Source: Blastocatellia bacterium (GTDB lineage Bacteria > Acidobacteriota > Blastocatellia > Chloracidobacteriales > JADJPF01). Taken from it: DNA of 64,000 nt. Location: positions 1 to 64,000 of the forward strand of contig JADJPF010000004.1 in NCBI GenBank assembly GCA_016713405.1, given 5' to 3'. The notes under the pieces were generated by a model that did no database searches, was not told the origin of the DNA, and was given only the letters and a program-made list of their open reading frames with translations. Numbering within the stretch: the stretch's first letter is position 1; each line of letters opens with the position of its first letter. Positions 35,637 to 44,205 of this stretch are shown here, piece by piece. The position numbers and the translations under genes were made by a program.

Positions 35637-37001
35637 ATGTTTAAACGCTATAGACATATCCATTTTGTAGGTATTGGCGGAATTGGAATGAGTGGTATTG
35701 CAGAAGTTTTACTTAATCAAGGCTATGGGGTTAGTGGCTCAGATGTAAAGCTTTCTCCTGTAACTGAACGTCTGTCAGCATTGGGAGGCACTATTTACGA
35801 AGGCCATTCGGCTGATAATGTTAAGGGTGCTGATGTTGTCGTCATTTCTTCAGCCGTTCGCATGGATAATCCCGAAGTAGTTATAGCAAAAAGTCGTCAA
35901 ATTCCTGTTATTCCACGTGCTGAAATGCTGGCTGAACTGATGCGCCTTAAATATGGAATTGCTGTTGCAGGTGCGCACGGTAAAACCTCGACTACATCAA
36001 TGATTGGGCTAGTGTTAAATCTAGCAGGACTTGACCCAACAATTGTTGTTGGTGGACGAGTAAATGCTTTTGGAAGTAATGCAAAGCTTGGACGCGGTGA
36101 ATTTATGGTTGTAGAAGCTGATGAAAGCGATGGATCTTTCTTAAAAATCTCTCCAACCATTGCAATTGTTACTAATATTGACCGCGAACACCTAGACTAT
36201 TACAAGGATTTAAGCGAAATTTGTCAGCATTTTATTGATTTTGTTAATAAAGTCCCGTTTTACGGAAGTATTATCTTATGTTTAGATGACGCTAATGTTC
36301 AGTCAATCATCCCACAAGTTAAGCGTCAATTAATTACTTATGGCTTTTCTGCTCAAGCATATATTTCTGCTGTAAATATTAAGCTAACAGATAAATTTGG
36401 CTCAGAATTTAGTGTTCGTGACCGAGGCCGCGACTTAGGACGAGTTAAATTACAGGTTCCAGGCCAGCATAATATTTATAATGCTTTAGCTGCAATTGCT
36501 GTTGGGCTAGACCTAAACATTGATTTTGAAAAAATCTCTGCTTCACTTGCTCAATATCACGGTGTTGACCGTCGTTTTCAAATTAAGGGCGAGAAAAATG
36601 ATATTTTGGTGGTGGATGACTATGGACATCATCCAGCAGAAATCAAAGCTACTTTAGCAGCAGCAAAAAGTAGCGGAAGACGTTTAGTTGTCTTCTTTCA
36701 ACCTCACCGCTATAGCAGGACAAAGCATCTTTATGATGAATTTGCCCGTGCTTTTTACGAGGCAGATGTGCTTAGACTCGCTGATATTTATGCAGCTAGC
36801 GAAGATCCAATTGAGGGAATTAATTCTCAAAATCTGGCTAGCAGTATTGAGCAGTTTGGTCATAGAGATGTTGCTTATATAGGCCCGGTTAGCAACGGTG
36901 CCTCTAGCCTAAAAGAAATTGTTCGGGCCGGAGATCTAGTTTTAACTCTGGGTGCTGGCAATGTTTGGCAAGCTGGAGAAGAATTATTAAAGGTTTTGTA
37001 G
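35637..37001 (+). CDS. murC: UDP-MurNAc:L-alanine ligase
   Basis: MurC, 454 residues, catalyses the first stem-peptide addition. Motifs: HFVGIGGIGMSGIAEVLLNQGY for UDP binding, VAGAHGKTSTTSMIG as P-loop, EADESDGSFLK, NIDREHLDYY, VVDDYGHHPAEIKATL and FQPHRYSRTK. All catalytic blocks look intact. It lies between murG and the divergent murB-like gene, 15 bases from the latter. Confidence 0.96.
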   Translation: MFKRYRHIHFVGIGGIGMSGIAEVLLNQGYGVSGSDVKLSPVTERLSALGGTIYEGHSADNVKGADVVVISSAVRMDNPEVVIAKSRQIPVIPRAEMLAELMRLKYGIAVAGAHGKTSTTSMIGLVLNLAGLDPTIVVGGRVNAFGSNAKLGRGEFMVVEADESDGSFLKISPTIAIVTNIDREHLDYYKDLSEICQHFIDFVNKVPFYGSIILCLDDANVQSIIPQVKRQLITYGFSAQAYISAVNIKLTDKFGSEFSVRDRGRDLGRVKLQVPGQHNIYNALAAIAVGLDLNIDFEKISASLAQYHGVDRRFQIKGEKNDILVVDDYGHHPAEIKATLAAAKSSGRRLVVFFQPHRYSRTKHLYDEFARAFYEADVLRLADIYAASEDPIEGINSQNLASSIEQFGHRDVAYIGPVSNGASSLKEIVRAGDLVLTLGAGNVWQAGEELLKVL

Positions 37002-37016
37002 GTTCAATAAGCGCAA

Positions 37017-37913
37017 ATGGAGATAAGAGAGCAAATTACAGAAATTTGTCAGCAACTAGAAGTAACGCTACGTTGTGGTCAGAAAATGCGCAACCATACG
37101 GCTCTAGGTGTAGGTGGAGAAATTGACGCAATTGCTTATCCAGAAACACCAGAAGCCGCAGCCCAATTAATAGCAGAACTTGATAAAGCTAGAATTAATT
37201 GGTCTGCTTTGGGGATGGGTAGCCGAATAATTGCCCAAGATGCACCTATTAGCCGAGTTGCAATTAGCTTAAAACTTTTAGAAGAAGTTTTGCTCTTTAA
37301 GAATAATATTGTACAAGTTCATTGCGGCTATAGAATGTCAAAATTAGCTGTTGCAATTGTTGAGCGTGGATTTTGTCGCTTGGAAAAATTTGTTCCTTAT
37401 CTAGGGACTTTAGGCGCGGTAATTCACCATAGAGATAATAAAGACTTGTTTCTTTCTTCTATTGAAAGTTTTACTTGTATTAGTGAAGGTAAGATAGTAA
37501 AAATGCCTGGCTATGAACTCTATCATTTTACTGATATAGAAAAGGAAAAATACTTACGCCTAGTGTTAGGAGCAGAGCTAAAAGTTTTTGGTAATAACTC
37601 TGAAGGTTATAAAAAAAAGTTACTTGAAAAAGTTAATCGTCAATTGAAAAAAAGACGAGATCATTTAATAGGCACTGGGCCAATTTTTACAGAAAAAGTA
37701 GGTAGATTTTCAAGCGCAAAACTAATAGAAAATGCTGGCTTAAAAGGTTTTTCTTGTGGTCAAACGATGATTTCTCTACATGATACTAATTTTATTATTA
37801 ATAATGGTAATGCTAAAGCAACAGAAGTGTTAGATTTAATTGAGCAGGTCAAAGACAAAGTTAAACAACATTCAGGTGTAGAGTTAAGCTTGGCCTTGGA
37901 AGTTTGGCGGTAG
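37017..37913 (+). CDS. Divergent MurB-like protein, catalytic residues missing
   Basis: A 298-residue homologue of UDP-N-acetylenolpyruvoylglucosamine reductase in the usual murB place. Kept: NHTALGVGGEIDAIAYP (27-42), the FAD-site GMGSR (66-70), GLKGFSCGQ and NFIINNGNAKATEVL (257-271), and the final Glu (LEVWR). Changed: the GxPGTVGGAxxxNAGAYG block reads LGTLGAVIHHRDNKD (129-143), losing the NAG segment; the YR(D/H)S motif reads YELYH, losing the Arg; and the proton-donor serine of GS(V/F)FKNP is proline (GPIF, 221-224). It may bind FAD or UDP-sugar but is unlikely to reduce enolpyruvyl-UDP-GlcNAc. A true MurB should exist elsewhere. Reading frame is intact, so this looks like a retained, repurposed paralogue. 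Confidence 0.8.
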   Translation: MEIREQITEICQQLEVTLRCGQKMRNHTALGVGGEIDAIAYPETPEAAAQLIAELDKARINWSALGMGSRIIAQDAPISRVAISLKLLEEVLLFKNNIVQVHCGYRMSKLAVAIVERGFCRLEKFVPYLGTLGAVIHHRDNKDLFLSSIESFTCISEGKIVKMPGYELYHFTDIEKEKYLRLVLGAELKVFGNNSEGYKKKLLEKVNRQLKKRRDHLIGTGPIFTEKVGRFSSAKLIENAGLKGFSCGQTMISLHDTNFIINNGNAKATEVLDLIEQVKDKVKQHSGVELSLALEVWR

Positions 37914-37925
37914 GAGTTTTTTTAT

Positions 37926-38876
37926 ATGGCAAGTGAGAAAATTAAACAAGTAGTTACACCAAGAAAGCGCAACGCACGTTCTACTAAAAGCATTAAAATT
38001 GCACCTATAGATTGGGAAAAAGTACATGGCTATAGCCGAATAGCCTTAAAAATTGGTGCTGCTATTGGATGTTTAGTAGTAATTGTTTTTCTTTATAATA
38101 GCGTAGTTTCCTTGCCAGCATTTAACTTGCGTAATGTTGAAGTAAGCGGTAACTCTCGTATTAGTTCAGCGGAAATTGAAAAAGCAATAAAAAATAATTT
38201 ATCTAGTGCGCTTTTTGCTACAAACTTAAAAAAGATTCAAACACAACTTCAATCCTTTGTTTGGATTAGAAAAGCTCAAGTAATTCGTATTTTACCTGAT
38301 ACTTTACGTATTCGTGTTGAAGAAAGAAAACCTTTAATTCTTGTTCGCTTTGAGGAGGAACAAATTCCTGTTTGGATGGATGAGGAAGCTGTTATTTTAG
38401 GTGAATATGATAATGCTTTAGATAAAGAATTACCGCCACTTGCTACAGGTTTTGTACGTGAAACAGTTGCAAGCACACAGGCAGAGAATTTAGATAAAGT
38501 GTCTATGTATAAACAGTTGATGACAGCTTTTGATGGTGGGCCAAAGAAATTTTCTCCGCTTATTGAGGAAATAGATTTATCTAACTTAAAAGACATAAGA
38601 GTTCAACTTTCAGAAGGTTCTGTAGAGGTTGATTTAGGTGATAGAGATTTTCGCGCACGTTTAACAAGGGCTTTAGATATACTTTCAGCACTACGCAACC
38701 GAGATTTAACAAAGTTAAGAGACTACAAACTTTTAGATCCTCAAATTTTACAACAAGCCGAACAAATACGATTTATTAGTGTTGTTCACCCTACACAAAT
38801 TGCGATTAGATCCGCAAAATCGTCACAAAATAAAGAAGCTACACAGAAAAATCCAGTAGCTCAAAAAGAGAGGTAA
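37926..38876 (+). CDS. ftsQ: Cell division protein FtsQ
   Basis: A 316-residue bitopic protein. A basic N terminus of about 35 residues, one membrane helix (IALKIGAAIGCLVVIVFLYN, about 38-58), then a POTRA domain (FNLRNVEVSGNSRISSAEIE ... RILPDTLRIRVEERKPL) and the FtsQ/DivIB domain with QLSEGSVEVDLGD. It joins FtsL/FtsB with FtsA-FtsZ at the division site. It begins 12 bases after the murB-like gene with ribosome site TAGGAG, and ftsA starts 4 bases after it. Confidence 0.93.
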   Translation: MASEKIKQVVTPRKRNARSTKSIKIAPIDWEKVHGYSRIALKIGAAIGCLVVIVFLYNSVVSLPAFNLRNVEVSGNSRISSAEIEKAIKNNLSSALFATNLKKIQTQLQSFVWIRKAQVIRILPDTLRIRVEERKPLILVRFEEEQIPVWMDEEAVILGEYDNALDKELPPLATGFVRETVASTQAENLDKVSMYKQLMTAFDGGPKKFSPLIEEIDLSNLKDIRVQLSEGSVEVDLGDRDFRARLTRALDILSALRNRDLTKLRDYKLLDPQILQQAEQIRFISVVHPTQIAIRSAKSSQNKEATQKNPVAQKER

Positions 38877-38880
38877 TTTT

Positions 38881-40128
38881 ATGCCAAAACAAAATCCTCA
38901 AATAGTTGGTCTTGATGTTGGCTCAAGTCGTGTGCGTGTAGTCTTAGCAGAAATAAATGAACAAGACCGCTTAGAAATTGTTGGTGTTGGTAGCACTGAG
39001 TCCAAAGGATTACGTAAGGGCGTAGTGGTAAATCTTGACCTAGCGGTTGATTCAATTAAACGTGCTGTAGAAATTGCGGAACAAATGGCAGGTTTTACTG
39101 TAGAACAAGTTTATGTTGGACTAGCTGGCGCACATATTAAAGGCTATAACAGTAAGGGAGTTGTTGCAGTATCAAGACGTAATAGAGAAATAGGAGCCGA
39201 TGATATAAAACGAGTTATTGATCAGGCTAGTGCTGTGTCTGTGCCTTCAGATAGAGAAATTGTTGATGTTGTACCACAAGAATTTACAGTTGATGAACAA
39301 GATGGAATCGGCGACCCCTTGGGTATGTTAGGCATGAGATTAGAAGTTGCTGTTCATATTGTCACTTCACCAATAACAGCTAGACAAAACATTGTGACAA
39401 GTGTTAATCGATCAGGTATGATAGTTCTGGACACTATGCTAGAGCCTCTAGCTGCTGCCAATGCGGTTCTAACAGAAGATGAACGTGAATATGGCACAGC
39501 TTTAATAGATATTGGTGGGGAAACAACAAAATTGGCAATCTTTCAACGTGGTGCTATTCGTCATACAGCCGTTTTTCCTGTTGGAGGCAATCATTTTACT
39601 AATGATATTGCCGTTGGACTACGTACACCTGTACCTGAAGCAGAAAGAATTAAGCGTCAATCAGGTTGTGCTTTAAGTCATTTGTTAGATGAAAACGAAC
39701 GTCAATCAATGCTAGAAATTCCTAGCGTTGGGGGACAACCTGCTCGCCCTCTTTCCCGATATACTTTATGTGAGATTTTACAGCCTAGAGCCGAAGAAAT
39801 TTTCTGTCAAATCCAAGATGAAATTCAACGTGTTGGTTATGAACGCCAAATTTCTAGCGGCATTGTTTTAACAGGAGGTGGAAGTCTACTTCCTGGAATC
39901 CCAGAAATTGCTGAACAAATTTTAGATTTACCTGCTCGCCGTGGTCTTCCACAAGGTGTTGGCGGTCTCTCAGAAGAAATTGCTAGTCCAGAGTATGCCA
40001 CCGCTCTAGGTCTAGTTCTAAGTGGTTATAAAAGTAAATATGGTAATATGCGTAACTATCTAAAAAATACTAGCAGCTTAAAACGTAAGGCATCTAAGAT
40101 CAGGGAGTGGATCGCCAATATATTTTGA
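38881..40128 (+). CDS. ftsA: Cell division protein FtsA
   Basis: A 415-residue actin-like ATPase that tethers FtsZ to the membrane. GLDVGSSRVRVVLAEI is the first phosphate loop, DIGGETTKLAIFQ the second, and GIVLTGGGSLLPGIPEIA the adenosine motif; the 1C domain (VYVGLAGAHIKGYNSKG) is present. The end (SLKRKASKIREWIANIF) is a basic amphipathic helix suited to membrane binding. A 196-base gap separates it from ftsZ, which may have its own promoter. Confidence 0.96.
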   Translation: MPKQNPQIVGLDVGSSRVRVVLAEINEQDRLEIVGVGSTESKGLRKGVVVNLDLAVDSIKRAVEIAEQMAGFTVEQVYVGLAGAHIKGYNSKGVVAVSRRNREIGADDIKRVIDQASAVSVPSDREIVDVVPQEFTVDEQDGIGDPLGMLGMRLEVAVHIVTSPITARQNIVTSVNRSGMIVLDTMLEPLAAANAVLTEDEREYGTALIDIGGETTKLAIFQRGAIRHTAVFPVGGNHFTNDIAVGLRTPVPEAERIKRQSGCALSHLLDENERQSMLEIPSVGGQPARPLSRYTLCEILQPRAEEIFCQIQDEIQRVGYERQISSGIVLTGGGSLLPGIPEIAEQILDLPARRGLPQGVGGLSEEIASPEYATALGLVLSGYKSKYGNMRNYLKNTSSLKRKASKIREWIANIF

Positions 40129-40324
40129 TCTCTAGGATGGCTTTTGGTAGTTATATATGTCTTTATTTTCCTAAGTAGAAAGTTTTTATCTTTTTCGGAA
40201 AATACTGTGGTGACAAGCAAAAATCTGTTGTAGTATGCACTAACAAAACACACCACATATAAGGTTTTCCCTAAGTATTAACAAGCTATTAAAATAATAG
40301 AAAAACACAGAATGGAGTCTCCGT

Positions 40325-41473
40325 ATGGCAACGGATAAAGGTGACACATTGAACTTAAAATTTGCTGATGATCCCCCAGTAAGCGGAGCATGCATTAAAG
40401 TAATAGGTGTTGGCGGTGGTGGTGGTAACGCCGTTAACAGAATGATAGAAGCTAGGGTTGAAGGTATAGAATTTTTAGTAGCTAACACGGATTTACAAGT
40501 GTTAGGACGCTCTCAATCACCTATAAAGCTACAAATAGGTGCAAAACTAACCAAAGGTCTTGGTGCAGGCGCAAATCCAGACATTGGCCGTCAAGCAGCA
40601 ATTGATGATACAGAAAAAATTATTGAAGTTTTAGAAGGCGCAGATATGGTTTTTATTACCGCTGGTCTAGGCGGTGGAACTGGTACAGGGGCCGCTCCAA
40701 TAGTTGCTAGTCTTGCAACAGAACTAGGGGCTTTAACTGTAGCAGTAGTTACTAAGCCATTTGCTTTTGAAGGTCGCCGTCGTATGTTACAAGCTGAAAG
40801 AGGCTTGGCCGAACTACGCGAATGTGTAGATACTGTTATTACTATCCCTAATGAAAGATTACTTCATACAGTAGAAAGAAACACTTCCTTACAAGATGCT
40901 TTTAGAGTTGCGGATGATGTGCTGCGTCAAGCTGTGCAAGGTATTTCAGATTTAATTACTGTTCCTGGGCTGATAAATTTAGACTTTGCTGATGTAAAAA
41001 CTATTATGCAAGGTATGGGTATTGCGTTAATGGGAACAGGCTCATCTCATGGAGAGAATCGAGCAGTTGAAGCTACACAAAGAGCTATTGCTAGCCCACT
41101 GCTTGAGGAAGCTTCTATTGAAGGAGCAAAAGGAATTTTGGTTAACATTACAGGTGGGCCAGATTTAACATTACATGAAGTTAACGAGGCTTCAACCATA
41201 ATTCGAGAAGCTGCTGATGATGAGGCTAATATTATTTTTGGTGCGGTAATTGATGAAAGAATGGCTGATAATATGAAGATAACTGTTATTGCAACAGGTT
41301 TTGATAGAATGGCTGGCACTCAACCTGTACCAACTAGAAGCTATTCAATACCTTCAACTACAGCTATTAATCAGCCAGTTTCAACTAAACCTTTGGATAA
41401 TAGAAATAATAGAGAAGATATTAGGCGAGATGATTTAGATATTCCTACCTTTATGCGTAAGAAAGCGGATTAG
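40325..41473 (+). CDS. ftsZ: Cell division GTPase FtsZ
   Basis: A 382-residue tubulin homologue forming the Z ring. KVIGVGGGGGNAVNRMIE, NTDLQVL, the GTP signature GGGTGTGAAP, the T7-loop region NLDFADVKTIM and the C-terminal domain (VIATGFDRM) are all present. A variable linker of about 45 residues leads to the conserved tail DIPTFMRKKAD, which binds FtsA and other partners. Ribosome site GGAG is 7-8 bases before the ATG. Last gene of the dcw cluster. Confidence 0.97.
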   Translation: MATDKGDTLNLKFADDPPVSGACIKVIGVGGGGGNAVNRMIEARVEGIEFLVANTDLQVLGRSQSPIKLQIGAKLTKGLGAGANPDIGRQAAIDDTEKIIEVLEGADMVFITAGLGGGTGTGAAPIVASLATELGALTVAVVTKPFAFEGRRRMLQAERGLAELRECVDTVITIPNERLLHTVERNTSLQDAFRVADDVLRQAVQGISDLITVPGLINLDFADVKTIMQGMGIALMGTGSSHGENRAVEATQRAIASPLLEEASIEGAKGILVNITGGPDLTLHEVNEASTIIREAADDEANIIFGAVIDERMADNMKITVIATGFDRMAGTQPVPTRSYSIPSTTAINQPVSTKPLDNRNNREDIRRDDLDIPTFMRKKAD

Positions 41474-41497
41474 TTAAATTAGGAGTTAATTTTTAGC

Positions 41498-41524
41498 CTT
41501 GCTGTAGCAAGTAGCTACGGCAAG
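41498..41524 (+). terminator. Hairpin after ftsZ
   Basis: An 11-bp stem with one G-U pair (CTTGCTGTAGC / GCTACGGCAAG) lies 25 bases after the ftsZ stop. There is no T run after it, so it may be a weak or Rho-assisted terminator or a 3'-end stabiliser. Confidence 0.4.
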
Positions 41525-41633
41525 CAGAATTGACCAAAAATACCTATCTCTCTATACTACTGGCTAACAATTATTAAAGCTTTTTAGCTGTTTTGAAAAA
41601 ATAATCAAACTAATAACCTTTAAGCTAAGTTTT

Positions 41634-41715
41634 GCGAAAGTGGCGGAATTGGCAGACGCGCTAGACTTAGGATCTAGTAGGGCGACCTATGGGGGTTCAA
41701 GTCCCCCCTTTCGCA
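41634..41715 (+). tRNA. tRNA-Leu (anticodon UAG)
   Basis: A complete cloverleaf can be read: acceptor stem GCGAAAG with CTTTCGC and discriminator A; D arm with GGCAGAC; anticodon loop CTTAGGA giving UAG; a long variable arm as in tRNA-Leu (about 41671-41692); and T arm GGGGGTTCAAGTCCCCC. The 3' CCA is not encoded. It lies alone between ftsZ and tig; no attachment site repeat was noticed nearby. The spacer 41716-41955 shows nothing else clear. Confidence 0.95.
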
Positions 41716-41955
41716 TCATATAAATTCATTAAATAGCTGATTAAGCTTAGGTAAATTCATTATATTAGCGGGTAAAGCTTGTTATCTACCTATTTTACTC
41801 ACATCTCAGGAACTAATCCAAAACAGTCAACAGATGCTATTGCAGAAAACTTACCTAAGTTGACTAAAATCAATATAAGATTTTCTTTTTCCTGATACAT
41901 ATCTAAATTGTAGAGTTAAGCATAGATTTTTTTGATGAAATGAGGTTTTGATAAA

Positions 41956-43407
41956 GTGCAAAAAGTTGAAATAGTCGATTTATCATCTTGTAAGAAACAA
42001 ATTCTAGTAGAAGTAGCAGCAGAAAAAGTTTCTGAGAATTTTTTACGTGTTTCTAAAATGGTTGCTCAAAATGCTAATATTGCAGGCTTTCGTCGTGGAC
42101 GTGTCCCTCTTTCAGTTGTAAAAACACGGTTTCGTAAAGAAATTCGTGATCAAGTAATGCGTGATATGCTCCCAAATCTCTTAGAATCTGCCATTGTTGA
42201 TAACAAGCTAGCAGTTGTTGGAGAGCCAGATATTGATGAGCTTACCCTTGATGATGGAAAAGCTTTAGTATTTAAGGCTAAGGTAGAAGTATTGCCAGAA
42301 TTTGAGTTAAAAGAATATCGTAATGTACCTATAACAAAAAAAATCAGAATAGTTACAGATGAGATGATAGACCGTCAGCTTGAAACACTTCGTCAACAAC
42401 AAGCTGCCTTAAATCCTGTAGAAGATAGAGCAGCACAAGACGGAGATTTTGTTAGTGTAGATGTACATGGAAAATACTTGGATCAAGAGTCTGAAGATAT
42501 TGTCACCGAAGGTCAACAACTAGAAGTTAATTCTCCCCATACACAAGCCGAATTTACAGAAAATCTTCGTGGTGTGAAAATAGGGGAAGAAAAAAGCTTT
42601 ACTGTAAAATATGCAGAAGATGCAGGAGATGTTAACCTAGCAGGCCATGAAGTAGAGTACAAAGTTAAATTAAACTCTATAAAAGTAAAAGAATTACCTG
42701 CACTTGATGATGATTTTGCTCAAGGTTTAGGGGACTATGAAAATTTAGCTGACTTAAAACAAAAAACTCGTGAAAGCTTTGAAACAGCAGCTAAAGCAGA
42801 AGCAGAAGATAGATTAAAAGATGCTTTACTAGAAAAACTACTTTCAGATTATGACTTTGAAGTTCCAACGTTTTTAGTAGAAGGCCAAACTAAAGAACGC
42901 CTTCAAAACTTTATTCATACTCTAGCCCGCCAAGGCTTAGATCCTCGTACAACTAACATAGATTGGGCAGGCATGATGGATGCTCAACGCGGTGTAGCAA
43001 CAAGAGATGTACGTTGGGCTTTAGTTTTAGAAAAAATTGCACAAAAAGAAAATATTGAAGTCCTAGAAGATGAATTAGATCAAGAACTTAGACCAATTGC
43101 TGAGTCAGTTAAAATGACTTTGGAAGCTACCAAGAGCGTCTTGACAAAGGATGGAGCAATCGATAGTATCAAAAGTAAGTTGCGCAATAATAAAGTCTTA
43201 GATTTAATTATCAAAAGTGCAGAAATTGTTGAAGAGCAAGTATCTAGTGAAGAACTAGATAAGCATGATCATCATCACCACCATGAACATGGTCATAATC
43301 ATGACCACGAGCATGAACATGGTCATAACCATGACCACGAGCATGAACATGATCATAGCGAAGCAGAAAGTTCTAAAGAGACATCTGCCGAAGAAAGTAA
43401 AAGTTAG
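41956..43407 (+). CDS. tig: Trigger factor with a histidine-rich tail
   Basis: A 483-residue ribosome-bound chaperone and peptidyl-prolyl isomerase. The N-terminal ribosome-binding loop reads GFRRGRVPLSVV (signature GFRxGxxP); the middle FKBP-like domain spans about 150-240 (DGDFVSVDVHGKYLDQE ... GEEKSFTVKY); the C-terminal arm domain follows to about 430. The last 50 residues are a His/Glu/Asp-rich tail absent from ordinary trigger factors, reminiscent of the metal-binding tail of SlyD. The GTG start at 41956 has GAGG upstream. It opens the clpP-clpX-lon block, the classical tig-clp-lon order. Confidence 0.94.
   Translation: MQKVEIVDLSSCKKQILVEVAAEKVSENFLRVSKMVAQNANIAGFRRGRVPLSVVKTRFRKEIRDQVMRDMLPNLLESAIVDNKLAVVGEPDIDELTLDDGKALVFKAKVEVLPEFELKEYRNVPITKKIRIVTDEMIDRQLETLRQQQAALNPVEDRAAQDGDFVSVDVHGKYLDQESEDIVTEGQQLEVNSPHTQAEFTENLRGVKIGEEKSFTVKYAEDAGDVNLAGHEVEYKVKLNSIKVKELPALDDDFAQGLGDYENLADLKQKTRESFETAAKAEAEDRLKDALLEKLLSDYDFEVPTFLVEGQTKERLQNFIHTLARQGLDPRTTNIDWAGMMDAQRGVATRDVRWALVLEKIAQKENIEVLEDELDQELRPIAESVKMTLEATKSVLTKDGAIDSIKSKLRNNKVLDLIIKSAEIVEEQVSSEELDKHDHHHHHEHGHNHDHEHEHGHNHDHEHEHDHSEAESSKETSAEESKS
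43285..43356 (+). repeat. 30-base tandem repeat encoding the His-rich tail of trigger factor
   Basis: Two nearly identical 30-base units (43285-43314 and 43315-43344) plus a partial third (43345-43356) encode EHGHNHDHEH. They differ at one base in this reading, so the tail likely grew by recent duplication. Confidence 0.85.
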
Positions 43408-43436
43408 TTTAGTATAATTAACTAGCGCATATTGTG

Positions 43437-43472
43437 ATATCACTAAGATAGTTAAAGCTATCTTAGTGATAT
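43437..43472 (+). terminator. Long hairpin between tig and clpP
   Basis: A perfect 15-bp stem ATATCACTAAGATAG / CTATCTTAGTGATAT with a 6-base loop, 30 bases after the tig stop. No T run follows, so it may act as an attenuator, an mRNA processing or stabilising element, or a weak terminator before clpP. Confidence 0.5.
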
Positions 43473-43532
43473 AGGTAAAACCAAAAATTTAACTCAATAC
43501 ATTTAACACCAACCTAAAGAGTAAGAAAAATT

Positions 43533-44135
43533 ATGAGCCATCCCTATGCAGCCTTAGTACCAATGGTCGTTGAACAAACTAGTCGGGGAGAGCGAGCTTA
43601 TGACATCTATTCTCGCCTACTAAAAGACAACATTATTTTTATTGGTACACCAATTGATGACACTATTGCTAATTTAGTAGTAGCACAACTACTTTTCCTA
43701 GAAGCAGAAGATCCAGATAAAGATATTTCCTTATATATAAATAGTCCTGGTGGTTCTATAACAGCAGGAATGGCAATTTATGACACAATGCAATTTATCC
43801 GCCCTGATGTAACAACTATTTGTGTTGGACAATGTGCTTCTATGGGAGCATTACTTCTAACAGCAGGGACAAAGGGCAAAAGATTTGCATTGCCTAATTC
43901 ACGAATTTTAATACATCAACCTTCTGTAGGTGGAATTTCTGGTCAAGCAACTGATGTACGTATTCATGCAGAAGAGCTAATGAGAATGAGAAAGCTAACA
44001 AGTGAAATCCTAGCTAAACATACAGGACAACCATTTGAAATAATAGAAACTGATGTTGAGCGTGATAGAATTATGGGTGCTTATCAAGCAAAAGAATATG
44101 GTTTAATAGACCAGGTTATTACAGAGCGTGAATAA
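43533..44135 (+). CDS. clpP: ATP-dependent Clp protease proteolytic subunit
   Basis: A 200-residue self-compartmentalised serine protease. The triad can be read as Ser103 (GQCASMGALLL), His128 (RILIHQPSVGG) and Asp178 (TDVERDRIMG); YINSPGGSITAGM forms the oxyanion strand. It degrades proteins unfolded by ClpX, encoded next. Length and motifs are those of the active form. Separated from clpX by 70 bases. Confidence 0.97.
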   Translation: MSHPYAALVPMVVEQTSRGERAYDIYSRLLKDNIIFIGTPIDDTIANLVVAQLLFLEAEDPDKDISLYINSPGGSITAGMAIYDTMQFIRPDVTTICVGQCASMGALLLTAGTKGKRFALPNSRILIHQPSVGGISGQATDVRIHAEELMRMRKLTSEILAKHTGQPFEIIETDVERDRIMGAYQAKEYGLIDQVITERE

Positions 44136-44205
44136 CTAAAACATATTAAACTTTCTAGCTTAGGTTTTAAGATATTTTAAGTTAAGATATGGCGGAGTTA
44201 AGATT

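Noticed and set aside
40201..40240. ftsZ promoter (GTGACA ... TAGTAT)
   Set aside because: The spacing is only 15 bases and the -35 match is partial, too weak to annotate as a feature.
41634..41955. Integrated element at tRNA-Leu
   Set aside because: No integrase gene, no repeated tRNA 3' end and no change in gene content were seen next to the tRNA.
43255..43443. 62-residue Met/Val-rich minus-strand frame
   Set aside because: It is the antisense of the His-rich repeat tail of tig.
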